NCBI GenBank assembly: GCA_947260025.1
Contig: CAMYON010000010.1
Span: 1 to 50,777, forward strand
DNA from: an uncultured Gammaproteobacteria bacterium
GTDB taxonomy: Bacteria; Pseudomonadota; Gammaproteobacteria; GCA-001735895
Reading direction: 5' to 3'
Length of the DNA: 50,777 nucleotides
Shown here: piece after piece, positions 10,057-19,091 of the stretch
Layout of the letters: every line of letters starts with the position of its first letter
How positions within the stretch are numbered: the stretch's first letter is position 1
The notes under the pieces: model-generated
The model's input: the letters and a program-made list of their open reading frames with translations, nothing else
What the model was told of the DNA's origin: nothing
The model's database searches: none
Position numbers and translations under genes: made by a program

Positions 10057-10749
10057 GTGAACGCGCACGAATTTGTCAAAACCTATGTCAACCCTCTTTT
10101 TACCCGCGATTACTGGGGGATGCTCGGCGACTATGTCGGCATCGGTAGAAAAAGAAAGATCCGACCCATAGCCGATCAGGATTCGCTCGCCGAGTTCATT
10201 GCCAGCCGCGCCAGCCACGTCGCCCAGGCTTCACTCTACGGCTACCTGCGTACCCGCTCCGGCACCCGCTTCCCGACATTGTTTGAAAATCCGGATATCC
10301 TGGCATCGATCAACATCGCCAAGTGGCATATCTGGTTGGCCTGCGTCTCCGACCTCAGTGTCTTTACCGGGCAGTGCATGTATCAGTCGGGAATTTTCGA
10401 CGAACAGGCAATCGCCGACCTGGTGCCGAGAGCGGTGCAGCAGGTGCTCGATGAAACCGGGGAGCCCGAGGAAGCCGGCCAGGCCTTCGCTGCCTCGCGC
10501 CAAAAGATCGTTCAGCGCATTGCCAACTGCGACTGGAAACTGGAGCGCGACGACGACACGGTTTTCAGCCAGAGCCCGGAAGCGCTGTTTTACTGGTCGC
10601 CAATCGCCGACGAACTGAAACAGCGCGACGAAATGATCGTCAAGAACTCGATTCGATTCCGCTGGATCGAGGTGCGCCGCAGCCTGCGTAAGCTGCTCGA
10701 CTGCAAGACGCTGGCGGAAGCCACACGCCAGGGCCGAGTTTCAACGTAA
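10057..10749 (+). CDS. Protein of unknown function
   Basis: A 230-residue soluble protein starting at GTG (MNAHEFVKTYVNPLFTRDYW). No signal peptide or membrane segment is visible. It is rich in aromatic residues and charged helices, ending in a basic stretch (RFRWIEVRRSLRKLL). I do not recognise a family. Codon use matches neighbouring genes and the frame is clean, so it is a real gene. Its last 9 bases overlap the convergent acetyltransferase gene. Confidence 0.7.
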   Translation: MNAHEFVKTYVNPLFTRDYWGMLGDYVGIGRKRKIRPIADQDSLAEFIASRASHVAQASLYGYLRTRSGTRFPTLFENPDILASINIAKWHIWLACVSDLSVFTGQCMYQSGIFDEQAIADLVPRAVQQVLDETGEPEEAGQAFAASRQKIVQRIANCDWKLERDDDTVFSQSPEALFYWSPIADELKQRDEMIVKNSIRFRWIEVRRSLRKLLDCKTLAEATRQGRVST

Positions 10750-11469
10750 AGCGGTCAGCGCCTCGCGCATCGCCGCGGAAAGGCTGGTTTTCTGGCCACC
10801 GTCGGCATCGAAATTCGCGGGATCGAGCCAGCCTTCGAAAACGGCCTTCGCCGTCGGCCACTCGCGGTCCAGAATCGAAAACCAGGCGGTATCGCGGTTG
10901 CGATGCTTGTACATCGTCGCCTGGCGGAAGATACCCTCGAACATAAGACCGAGCCGCCGCGCGGCGTTACAGGAAGGCTGGTTCAACGAATCGCATTTCC
11001 ATTCGTAACGCCGATACCCCCAGACGTCGAACACCTGGCGCATCATCAGGTACATCGCCTCGGTGGAAACAGGCTTGCCCTGCATCAGCGGTGAAAAGTG
11101 GATGTGCCCGACTTCGATTACACCCATCCCGGGCTCGATCCGCAGGTAGCTGGCTACCCCCACGGCTTTACCGGATGTATTGTCGATGACGCTGAAAAAA
11201 CAGGGATCGTCGCTCAGGCAAGAGGAGAATATCCAGGTACGCAACTCTTCCTCGGTGGCAAACGGTCCGTAGGGCAGATAAGTCCAGTTACCCTGGTCCT
11301 GGTCCCTGCTGAAGGCATCGAACAGGTCACTCGCATGCGCATCGATATCGATCGGCACCAGGCGACAAAGGCGACCCTGCATTTGCGCGTTACGGGGGTG
11401 TTCGCAGGGCTGCCAGTTTTCGACCGGAAACCCAATCGGTTGGCCGAGTTCGTTATGATATTCAGACAC
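10741..11469 (-). CDS. GNAT-family N-acetyltransferase (RimJ/RimL-like)
   Basis: A 242-residue acyltransferase using acetyl-CoA. The fold is visible as LCRLVPIDIDAHASDLF, the FFSVIDNTSGKAVGVASYLRI strand pair, VIEVGHIHFSPLMQGKPVST (acetyl-CoA loop region) and WKCDSLNQPSCNAARRLGL, as in proteins acting on amino groups of small molecules or protein N-termini. The start is a GTG at 11469 with GGAG 5 nt upstream; the longer frame to 11538 has no such site. It lies divergently next to the ectoine cluster but nothing ties it to that pathway. Confidence 0.82.
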   Translation of the reverse strand: MSEYHNELGQPIGFPVENWQPCEHPRNAQMQGRLCRLVPIDIDAHASDLFDAFSRDQDQGNWTYLPYGPFATEEELRTWIFSSCLSDDPCFFSVIDNTSGKAVGVASYLRIEPGMGVIEVGHIHFSPLMQGKPVSTEAMYLMMRQVFDVWGYRRYEWKCDSLNQPSCNAARRLGLMFEGIFRQATMYKHRNRDTAWFSILDREWPTAKAVFEGWLDPANFDADGGQKTSLSAAMREALTALR

Positions 11470-11577
11470 GTTGGCTCCGGCTAAAATTGAATTGTTAATG
11501 GCAGCGCGATTTGAGTACACTCCCACCCCCTGACACATTATTAAAGTCTACGGCTTCGCGTCGTGGAGAACAATCTC

Positions 11578-12540
11578 ATGTTAATGCTCGACGCCGACAC
11601 ATTGCTCGACTGCCTGCCGTTCACGACCCTGGTCGACGAACTCGCCGCGATGCATCGCGAACCGATCGGGCTGGTCGACGAAATGCTGATGGAATCGACC
11701 GATGACAGCGACAATATCAGCCATTTCTTCATTCGCACCGGCTGGCAGCCGGAGAAAGCGGTCGGGGCCAAGGTCATCACCGTATTTCCTCGCAACAACC
11801 AGAAGCGCGAGTGGCCTTCGATTCAGGCGGTCTACATTCTGTTCGAGGGGGTCAACGGCACGCCGATCGCCTGCCTCGACGGCACCGCCCTGACCTGGCT
11901 CAAGACCGCGAGCGACTCGGCGCTGGGCAGCAAGCTGCTGTCGCGCGAGGATATCGAGTCGATGCTGATGATCGGCGCCGGACAGATGGCGCCGCACCTG
12001 GTCAGCGCCCATTGCGAAATCCGCCCTTCACTGAAAAGAGTGCAGATTTGGAACCGGACCGCCGATAAAGCGCAACAGCTCTGCGATGCCCTGGCCAGGA
12101 AATTCCCCGACATCAGTTTCAAACCGGCATCCGACATCGAGTCCGGTGCCCGGCAGGCCGATCTGATTTGCTCGGCAATTGGCTGCAAGGATCCGATCAT
12201 CGAGGGCGCCTGGCTCAAGCCCGGAACCCACGTCGATCTGATCGGGGCCTTTACCGCCGAGATGCGCGAGGCCGACGACGCGGTGCTGCAGCGCGGCAGC
12301 CTGTTTGTCGACGCGCGCGAGACCACGATCAACCATATCGGCGAATTGATGATTCCGCTGGCCAGCGGTGCGATCACTGAGGCCGACGTGCTGGCCGATT
12401 TGTCCGACCTGTGCCAGCAGCGTCACGCCGGGCGTCAGTCCGACGACGAAATCACGGTTTTCAAGAACGGCGGCGGCGGTCACCTCGACCTGATGTGCGC
12501 CCGCATCCTGCACCAGCATAGCCAGGACCAGGCATCGTGA
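11578..12540 (+). CDS. Ornithine cyclodeaminase/mu-crystallin family protein
   Basis: A 320-residue NAD(P)-binding enzyme. The Rossmann segment is MLMIGAGQMAPHLVSAHC near residue 125, preceded by TALTWLKTASDSALGSKLL (the family's T-x-L/R-T-x-A-x-S/G region). Relatives act as cyclodeaminases or as ketimine/pyrroline-carboxylate reductases. ATG at 11578 has GGAGA 8 nt upstream. Its stop overlaps the eutB start by 4 bp, so it is the first gene of the ectoine cluster. It is the second enzyme of this family in the cluster besides eutC, so its own substrate is open. Confidence 0.85.
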   Translation: MLMLDADTLLDCLPFTTLVDELAAMHREPIGLVDEMLMESTDDSDNISHFFIRTGWQPEKAVGAKVITVFPRNNQKREWPSIQAVYILFEGVNGTPIACLDGTALTWLKTASDSALGSKLLSREDIESMLMIGAGQMAPHLVSAHCEIRPSLKRVQIWNRTADKAQQLCDALARKFPDISFKPASDIESGARQADLICSAIGCKDPIIEGAWLKPGTHVDLIGAFTAEMREADDAVLQRGSLFVDARETTINHIGELMIPLASGAITEADVLADLSDLCQQRHAGRQSDDEITVFKNGGGGHLDLMCARILHQHSQDQAS

Positions 12541-13514
12541 CCCAGCCTGAAATCGGGCTTGCAGATATCCAGGCGGCGCGCAAGCGTATAGCGCCCCACA
12601 TTGTCCCGCTGCGCATCACACCCTCGGCATCGCTATCGCGGCAATTCGATAAAGAAATATTGCTGGCGCACGAATACCTGCAGACCACGGGCGCGTTTAA
12701 ACTGCGTGGCGCGATGAACTCGGTGCTGCAGCTGGAGCCCGGCACCACCGGCGTCACCGCGGTCTCCACCGGCAACCACGGCCGCGCCCTGGCCTACTCG
12801 GCGCGGCAGGCGGACGTGCCCTGCATCATCTGCATGTCCGAACTGGTGCCACAAAACAAGCTCGAGGCGATTCGCGCACTCGGCGCCGAAACCCGCATCG
12901 TCGGCAAATCCCAGGACGAAGCCGAAATCGAGGCGAAACGCCTGGTCAACGAGGAAGGTTACACCATGATCCCGCCCTTCGAGCACCCCCATGTCATCGC
13001 CGGACAGGGCACGCTGGGGCTGGAGATGCTTGAACAGGTGCCCGACCTGGACACGGTGCTGGTACAGCTTTCCGGCGGCGGACTGGTATCCGGCATCGCG
13101 CTTGCAATCAAGCTGCAAAAACCCGACGTGCGCATCGTCGCAATTTCAATGGAACGCGGTTGCGCGATGTACGCCTCACAGCAGGCCGGCAAGCCGGTCG
13201 AGGTCGAAGAACTGCCTACCCTCGCCGACTCGCTCGGCGGCGGTATCGGCCTGGATAACCGTCTGACCTTCGGCATCGTGCACGACTATGTCGACCAGCT
13301 GGTGCTGCTCGGCGAGGAAGAAATCGCCGACGGCATCCGCCACGCCTACTTCGAAGAACAGGTGATCCTGGAAGGCGGCGGTGCAGTCGGCATCGGCGCG
13401 CTGCTGGCAGGCAAGGTAACCCCCGGAAACAAGACCGTCGTCCTGCTCAGCGGCAAGAACATCGACATGGAGCTGCACCGCAAGATCGTCAACCACGGGG
13501 ACTACGAACTCTAA
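12537..13514 (+). CDS. eutB: Hydroxyectoine utilization dehydratase EutB
   Basis: A 325-residue PLP enzyme of the threonine dehydratase fold (type II). The PLP lysine is K56 in TTGAFKLRGAM; the phosphate-binding loop is SGGGLVSG near residue 180, and STGNHGRALAYSARQ is the Asn-containing loop. In hydroxyectoine degraders EutB acts with EutC in converting hydroxyectoine to ectoine. Starts with a GTG that overlaps the preceding stop (GTGA) and its own stop overlaps eutC (TAATG). Confidence 0.9.
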   Translation: MTQPEIGLADIQAARKRIAPHIVPLRITPSASLSRQFDKEILLAHEYLQTTGAFKLRGAMNSVLQLEPGTTGVTAVSTGNHGRALAYSARQADVPCIICMSELVPQNKLEAIRALGAETRIVGKSQDEAEIEAKRLVNEEGYTMIPPFEHPHVIAGQGTLGLEMLEQVPDLDTVLVQLSGGGLVSGIALAIKLQKPDVRIVAISMERGCAMYASQQAGKPVEVEELPTLADSLGGGIGLDNRLTFGIVHDYVDQLVLLGEEEIADGIRHAYFEEQVILEGGGAVGIGALLAGKVTPGNKTVVLLSGKNIDMELHRKIVNHGDYEL

Positions 13515-14506
13515 TGCCAGATATCCGCATCCTGACCGAATCCGAACTGCGCAGCCTGATCCAGCTCGACCTGGCAGCCATCGAATGCGTCGAGAACGCG
13601 TTCGACGCGCTCGCCACCAAAGCCGTGGTGATGCCGCCGATCATGCGCCTGGATATCATCGAGAACAATGGCGAAATCGATGTCAAAACTGCCTATATCC
13701 CGGGTGTCGACAGCCTCGCCATCAAGATCAGTCCCGGATTTTTCGATAATCCCAGCCTCGGCCTGCCCAGCATCAGCGGCCTGATGGTGCTGTTCAGCAC
13801 GCGCACCGGGCTGGTCGAGGCATTACTGCTCGACAACGGCTACCTGACCGATATCAGAACTGCCGCCGCCGGCGCGGTCGCGGCCAAGTACTTCGCGCGT
13901 GCCGACAGCCACAGTGCTGCTATCCTCGGCGCCGGCGTACAGGCCGGCCTGCAGCTCGAAGCCCTGACCCTGGTGCGCGATATCGAATCGGCCACGATCT
14001 GGGCCCGCGATTTCGCCAGGGCCGAGGCCGCCGCCGACAAACTGGGCAAGCGGCTGGGATTTGAAGTAATTCCCTGCCAGGACGTCGCCACGGCCACCGC
14101 CAATGCCGACATCGTCGTTACCACGACCCCTTCGACCCAGCCGATTCTGCTGGCGGAGCACATCAAACCGGGGCAGCATATAACCGCGATGGGCTCGGAT
14201 TCCGAGCACAAGAATGAAATCGATCCGCAGATCGTCGCCAACGTAACGCAATATTTCTGCGATCGGCTATCGCAGACCAGGGTTCTGGGCGAACTGCATC
14301 ATGCGATCGAACAGCAACTGGTGTCGCCCGCGGCGGAGTTCCCCGAACTCGGCCAGGTCATCTCGCAGCAACAACCGGGGCGCAAGGACAGCACGGATAC
14401 CACGCTATGCGATTTGACCGGCACCGGAATCCAGGATACCGCGATCGCCACATTGGCTTACCAACGTTGCCAGCAACAGCGAGCCGGCACCAGCATCGTC
14501 ACCTAG
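13514..14506 (+). CDS. eutC: Ectoine utilization cyclodeaminase-like protein EutC
   Basis: A 330-residue ornithine-cyclodeaminase family protein with the motifs DNGYLTDIRTAAAGAVAAKY and AILGAGVQAGLQLEAL (NAD binding) and IVVTTTPSTQPIL. It is more canonical than the first cyclodeaminase in the cluster (R-T-A-A-A-G-A retained). Starts by a 1-bp stop/start overlap with eutB. Position between eutB and doeA matches known hydroxyectoine gene clusters. Confidence 0.9.
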   Translation: MPDIRILTESELRSLIQLDLAAIECVENAFDALATKAVVMPPIMRLDIIENNGEIDVKTAYIPGVDSLAIKISPGFFDNPSLGLPSISGLMVLFSTRTGLVEALLLDNGYLTDIRTAAAGAVAAKYFARADSHSAAILGAGVQAGLQLEALTLVRDIESATIWARDFARAEAAADKLGKRLGFEVIPCQDVATATANADIVVTTTPSTQPILLAEHIKPGQHITAMGSDSEHKNEIDPQIVANVTQYFCDRLSQTRVLGELHHAIEQQLVSPAAEFPELGQVISQQQPGRKDSTDTTLCDLTGTGIQDTAIATLAYQRCQQQRAGTSIVT

Positions 14507-14517
14507 AGAAACGCAAC

Positions 14518-15699
14518 ATGCCCAAAGATGCAAAACTCAATTTTTCGTTGGCGGAATACGATCAGCGCCTCGCCAGCACCCGGGCCGCGATGGCGCGGCA
14601 AAACATCGACTGCCTGCTGGTGATCGACCCGTCCAACATGGCCTGGCTCAGCGGATACGACGGCTGGTCTTTTTACACCCACCAGTGCCTGATCGTGCAG
14701 CACGACGCCGAACCCATCTGGTGGGGACGCGGCATCGATGCACCGGGTGCGGTCCGCACCACCTATCTCGACCAGGGAAACATACTCAAGTACCCGGATC
14801 ATTTCGTGCAGTCCGATGTTTGCCACCCGATGGATCATCTGTCCGATTTGCTGCGGGAACTAAAACTCGATCGCGGCTCGGTCGGCGTCGAAATGGAGAA
14901 CTATTACTTCTCCGCGGCCGCTTTTCGATCGCTGCAGACGAATTTGCCGCACGCGACGCTGGTCGACGCCACCGCGCTCGTCAACTGGCAGCGAATCATC
15001 AAGTCGGAGCAGGAGCTGGAATATATGCGCAGCGCCGCGCGCATCGTCGAAAACATGCACGCCCGTATCTATGAAATCATCGAGCCCGGGCTCGCCAAGA
15101 ACCAGCTGGCCGCTGAAATATTTCATAGCGGCATCGCCGGCAAGGACGAACACTGGGGCGACTATCCCGCCATCATGCCGTTGCTGCCAACCGGCATGGA
15201 TGCGACCGCGGCACACCTGACCTGGGACGATTCGAAACTGAAGCCCGGTGACATCACTTTCTTCGAAATCGGCGGCTGCCACCGGCGCTACCATTGCCCG
15301 TTGTCGCGCACGATTTCGCTGGGAACACCACCGCAAAAGTATCTCGATGCGGAACAGGCGGTACTCGACGCGATGCATGCCGGGCTCGAAAACGCGCGCC
15401 CCGGCAAACTCTGCGAAGACGTGGCGATCGCCTTTTTCGACACCCTCGAGAAACACGGCTTCCACAAGGAAAATCGCACCGGTTACTCGATCGGCCTGTC
15501 CTACCCGCCCGACTGGGGCGAGCGCACCATGAGCCTGCGCCGGGGCGATAAAACCGAACTCAAGAAAAACATGACCTTTCATTTCATGCCCGCCCTGTGG
15601 CTCGACGACGGCGGGCTGGAAATTACCGAATCGGTAGTCATCACCGAATCGGGTTACGAAAGCCTGGCTAATGTGGAACAGCGACTACTGGTGAAATAG
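14518..15699 (+). CDS. doeA: Ectoine hydrolase DoeA
   Basis: A 393-residue protein of the M24 (creatinase/aminopeptidase P) fold. DoeA opens the ectoine ring to N-acetyl-2,4-diaminobutyrate. N-terminal domain (1-150, YDQRLASTRAAMARQNIDCL) and C-terminal pita-bread domain (160-390, WQRIIKSEQELEYMRSAARI onward) are present. The metal-ligand positions look altered relative to true peptidases (DITFFEIGGCHRRYHCPLSRT), as expected for DoeA. Starts at ATG 14518; the frame upstream overlaps eutC and lacks a site. Followed 2 bp later by doeB. Confidence 0.9.
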   Translation: MPKDAKLNFSLAEYDQRLASTRAAMARQNIDCLLVIDPSNMAWLSGYDGWSFYTHQCLIVQHDAEPIWWGRGIDAPGAVRTTYLDQGNILKYPDHFVQSDVCHPMDHLSDLLRELKLDRGSVGVEMENYYFSAAAFRSLQTNLPHATLVDATALVNWQRIIKSEQELEYMRSAARIVENMHARIYEIIEPGLAKNQLAAEIFHSGIAGKDEHWGDYPAIMPLLPTGMDATAAHLTWDDSKLKPGDITFFEIGGCHRRYHCPLSRTISLGTPPQKYLDAEQAVLDAMHAGLENARPGKLCEDVAIAFFDTLEKHGFHKENRTGYSIGLSYPPDWGERTMSLRRGDKTELKKNMTFHFMPALWLDDGGLEITESVVITESGYESLANVEQRLLVK

Positions 15700-15701
15700 A
15701 C

Positions 15702-16700
15702 ATGGCCAATCCCATTTCAGCAACCATCGATTTCGAGCGCGACGGCCTGCAGCATGGCTTCTTGCAGATACCGCACTCGCGCAACGACTCCGCCTGGGGC
15801 TCGATCATGCTGCCGATCAGCTACGCCCGCAACGGCGATGGTCCGGGTGCAATCCTGACCGGCGCCAATCACGGTGACGAATACGAAGGCCCGATCGCGC
15901 TGCATCACCTGGCGAACAATATCGATATCGACAAGGTTCGTGGTCGCGTCATCATCATCCCGATGATGAACTACCCGGCCTTCCAGGCGGCCGCCCGTGT
16001 TTCGCCGATCGACCAGCTCAACATGAACCGGATTTTCCCGGGCGACGCGACCGGCAGCGTAACGCGGCTGATCGCCGACTATATTACCCGCTCGCTGCTG
16101 CCGATGTGCGACTACGTGCTCGATATCCATTCCGGTGGCAAGACGCTCGAGTTTCTGCCGTTCGCGGCCTATCACGAGCTCGAAGACAAGGCCCAGCAGT
16201 CTGCCTGCGAGGCGGCAACCCATGCCTTTGCGGCGCCCTACTACCTGAGCCTGATCGAAATCGACGCCGGCGGCATGTACGATACCCAGGCCGAGGCGAT
16301 GGGCAAGATATTCGTCTCCACCGAGCTCGGCGGCGGCGGCACCAGCACTCGCAAAACCGCCGCGATCGCCAAGCGCGGCGTGCATAATTTCCTGGTGCAT
16401 GCTGGCATTCTCCAGGATCGGCCGCTAGCCGCCGACAGGCCGGGCGTCAAGCTCGACATGCAACAGGACAATGCCTACGTATTTTCCGAACACAATGGCC
16501 TGCTGGAACCCTGTGTCGGTCTCGGCGACCCGGTGCAAATCGGCGACCTGATCGCCCGTGTTTACAGCACCGAACGAACCGGCGCGGACCCTGTCGAATA
16601 CCACGCCAAGAGCGACGGTATCGTTATGGGCCGTCACTTCCCTTCCCTGATCAAGATTGGCGATTTCATGAACGTAATCGCTCGTATAGTCCAGGATTAA
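15702..16700 (+). CDS. doeB: N-acetyl-L-2,4-diaminobutyrate deacetylase DoeB
   Basis: A 332-residue zinc deacylase of the succinylglutamate desuccinylase/aspartoacylase (M14-like) family. Zinc ligands are visible in GANHGDEYEGPIAL (H and E, about residue 55) and DIHSGG (H, about 140); FVSTELGGGG contains the likely catalytic Glu. It would remove acetate from the DoeA product to give 2,4-diaminobutyrate. DoeC/DoeD, which continue to aspartate, are not in this window. Confidence 0.9.
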   Translation: MANPISATIDFERDGLQHGFLQIPHSRNDSAWGSIMLPISYARNGDGPGAILTGANHGDEYEGPIALHHLANNIDIDKVRGRVIIIPMMNYPAFQAAARVSPIDQLNMNRIFPGDATGSVTRLIADYITRSLLPMCDYVLDIHSGGKTLEFLPFAAYHELEDKAQQSACEAATHAFAAPYYLSLIEIDAGGMYDTQAEAMGKIFVSTELGGGGTSTRKTAAIAKRGVHNFLVHAGILQDRPLAADRPGVKLDMQQDNAYVFSEHNGLLEPCVGLGDPVQIGDLIARVYSTERTGADPVEYHAKSDGIVMGRHFPSLIKIGDFMNVIARIVQD

Positions 16701-16726
16701 ACTCAACCTTAACCAAGGAAAACTAA

Positions 16727-17410
16727 ATGAAATTCAAAGCTCTCTTGCTATCCGCATTGATACTGACGCTCGCGGCCTGTGAAAACAAAGAATCCGCGTC
16801 AACGGAGGTCAACCTCGCCACCGATGAGGACCGCTTCAGTTACGGGCTTGGCATGCTCGTGGGTGAGCGCGTGCTCAAGCAGTATGGCGAAGTTGACTAC
16901 GACCTGGTACTGGCGGGTATGATAGCGCAGCACAAGGACTCGGGCACCCTGATGACCATCGAAGAGGCCGGCAACGCGCTGAATGCCCACGCGGAAAAGC
17001 AGTTCCAGGAACAGTCGACGGTCAACCGTAAACGCGGCGAAGACTACCTCAAGAGCAATGCCGAAAAAGAAGGCGTGCAGGTAACCGAGTCAGGCTTGCA
17101 GTATTCAGTGATCACCGCGGCCGACGGCGCCAAACCCCAGGCAACCGACGAGGTTACCGTACACTATCGCGGCACGCTGATCGACGGCACCGAGTTCGAC
17201 AGTTCCTACTCGCGCGGCGCGCCTACCAGTTTCACGCTGAACGAGGTTATCCCCGGCTGGACCGAGGGCGTTCAGCTGATGAGCATCGGCAGCAAGTATC
17301 GCTTCGTCATCCCGTTTAGTCTGGCCTACGGTGAACGCGGTGCCGGCGGGCAGATCGGGCCGTTCGAAACCCTGATCTTCGAAGTCGAGTTACTCGAAAT
17401 CAAATCTTGA
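16727..17410 (+). CDS. FKBP-type peptidyl-prolyl isomerase, lipoprotein
   Basis: A 227-residue folding helper. MKFKALLLSALILTLAAC is a lipoprotein signal with the lipidated Cys at residue 18. Residues about 30-110 form the helical dimerisation domain of Mip/FkpA proteins (DRFSYGLGMLVGERV, ending in AEKQFQEQ), and 125-226 the FKBP domain (VTVHYRGTLIDGTEFDSSY, VIPGWTEGVQLM, YGERGAGGQIGPFETLIFEVELLEI). Strong AAGGAAA site before ATG. It may be read on from doeB (26-bp gap), with no functional link evident. Confidence 0.93.
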   Translation: MKFKALLLSALILTLAACENKESASTEVNLATDEDRFSYGLGMLVGERVLKQYGEVDYDLVLAGMIAQHKDSGTLMTIEEAGNALNAHAEKQFQEQSTVNRKRGEDYLKSNAEKEGVQVTESGLQYSVITAADGAKPQATDEVTVHYRGTLIDGTEFDSSYSRGAPTSFTLNEVIPGWTEGVQLMSIGSKYRFVIPFSLAYGERGAGGQIGPFETLIFEVELLEIKS

Positions 17411-17448
17411 TCTGACAGGGCGGGGATCCCGCAAGGGATTAGGCAGGC

Positions 17449-18354
17449 ATGCCCAGCCAGGCACTAATGCTGCGCTTGGCGCCGCTGGTGTTCGTGACGC
17501 TGTGGAGCACGGGCTTCATCGCTGCCAAGTACAGCATGCAGAACGCGGATCCGTTCGTGTTTCTGTGCCTGCGGTTTTCGATAACGGCGCTGGCGCTGGT
17601 GCCGATCCTGCTGCTGGTGGGAGCCGCACTGCCGCGCCGTATCTGGTCGTTCCGCCACGACATGGTCACCGGGGTACTGATGCACTGCGGCTACCTCGGC
17701 TACCTGTTCTGGCCAATCAAGAATGGTGTTCCCTCGGGCATCGTCGCAATTATTATCGGCCTGCAGCCGATACTGACGATGACCCTGGCGACGCTTTACA
17801 TCGGCGAACACCTGGATTTTCGCAAGCTGGCGGGCCTGGTCATCGGCTTTATCGGTATCAGCGTCGTGATCGTCGGGAAATACGGGGTCACGCTGGGTCT
17901 CGCCGGCGGCCTGGCGCCACTCGATCTACTGATGTGCCTGGTCAGCCTGCTGTCGATGGCGACGGGCGTGTTTTACCAGAAGAAATTTTGCGACCAGTCA
18001 CAGCTGCTGCCGGGGACCCTGATGCAGTATGTCGCCGGTTCGCTAGCGACCGCCGGGTTCGCATTGTTGTGGAGCGAATCCTGGACGGTAGACTGGACCC
18101 CGACCTTCGCGCTGGCGCTCACCTGGCAGGTACTGGGGCTATCGATCGGCGCCGTCGTGTTATTGATGTACATCATCAGGAATGGTGAAGCCGGCCGTAT
18201 TTCCAGCATGTTTTACCTGGTGCCGCCGCTGGTCGTGGTCGAAGCGCATTTCCTGTTCGGCGAAACCCTGGGAATCGTTTCTATTGGCGGCATGCTGATC
18301 TGCATTATGGGTGTCATCACCGTCAGCCGCTCGGCCCGGCCTGCCAAAATCTAG
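17449..18354 (+). CDS. EamA/DMT-family transporter
   Basis: A 301-residue inner-membrane protein with about ten hydrophobic segments and two EamA repeats (about 8-140 and 155-295). Signatures: LVFVTLWSTGFIAAKYSM at the start, IGLQPILTMTLATLYIGEHL closing repeat 1, and YLVPPLVVVEAHFLFGETLG in repeat 2. Members export amino acids, metabolites or drugs; the substrate is not readable here. A second, unrelated EamA gene lies at 33473. Confidence 0.87.
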   Translation: MPSQALMLRLAPLVFVTLWSTGFIAAKYSMQNADPFVFLCLRFSITALALVPILLLVGAALPRRIWSFRHDMVTGVLMHCGYLGYLFWPIKNGVPSGIVAIIIGLQPILTMTLATLYIGEHLDFRKLAGLVIGFIGISVVIVGKYGVTLGLAGGLAPLDLLMCLVSLLSMATGVFYQKKFCDQSQLLPGTLMQYVAGSLATAGFALLWSESWTVDWTPTFALALTWQVLGLSIGAVVLLMYIIRNGEAGRISSMFYLVPPLVVVEAHFLFGETLGIVSIGGMLICIMGVITVSRSARPAKI

Positions 18355-18393
18355 GCCACTGCTATACTCATCGGAGGCAATCAAAATCCTCCG

Positions 18394-18864
18394 ATGAAAA
18401 ATCTGTTAATGCCAGTCACGAGCCTGTTGCTCGTTTTGATGATGATCAGCCCGGCCACGCAGGGCGAGCTCTACAAATGGGTCGATGACAATGGCAGGAT
18501 TCATTACGGCGACAGCCCGCCCGATAAAGCCAAACTCAAGAAAATCACCGGTAACGTCAGCAGTTTCAGCTCGGTTAGCGTAGAACCGTTCGTCTACGAT
18601 TCGGGCCTGGTTACCCAGCGCCAGAAATCCAAATCGGTCGTGATGTATTCGACCAGCTGGTGCGGCTACTGCAAGAAAGCGGCACGGCACTTCCGCAAGA
18701 ATAATATTCCTTTTATCGAGCACGATATCGAGAAGTCCGAGAGAGCGGCCAGGGAATACAAAAAACTGCGCGGCCGCGGGGTGCCTGTCATCCTGATCGG
18801 GGACCAGCGCATGAACGGATTCAGCGCCAAAACCTTCGACGCCATTTACTACGGCAAGTCCTGA
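18394..18864 (+). CDS. Exported DUF4124-glutaredoxin fusion
   Basis: A 156-residue protein. A signal peptide (1-23, LLLVLMMISPATQG) leads to a DUF4124 module, ELYKWVDDNGRIHYGDSPPD (24-43), then a glutaredoxin fold (82-156: SVVMYSTSWCGYCKKAARHF, GRGVPVILIGDQRMNGFS). Active site C-G-Y-C and the cis-Pro (GVPVI) are intact. Glutaredoxins are normally cytoplasmic and GSH-linked, so an exported form suggests a periplasmic thiol function. Stand-alone gene just before tRNA-Pro. Confidence 0.85.
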   Translation: MKNLLMPVTSLLLVLMMISPATQGELYKWVDDNGRIHYGDSPPDKAKLKKITGNVSSFSSVSVEPFVYDSGLVTQRQKSKSVVMYSTSWCGYCKKAARHFRKNNIPFIEHDIEKSERAAREYKKLRGRGVPVILIGDQRMNGFSAKTFDAIYYGKS

Positions 18865-18890
18865 TATTAACGTCGCGTCAAAAGCTTTAA

Positions 18891-18919
18891 TTGAGCCGCA
18901 CCGGCAATTCACCTAGAAT
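18891..18919 (+). promoter_or_regulatory. Sigma-70-type promoter of tRNA-Pro
   Basis: TTGAGC, 17-bp spacer, TAGAAT, ending 16 bp before the tRNA 5' end. Confidence 0.65.
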
Positions 18920-18935
18920 AGCGGTTCTTGACAGT

Positions 18936-19077
<142 letters not shown>

Positions 19078-19091
19078 ACGATGGAACCGAA

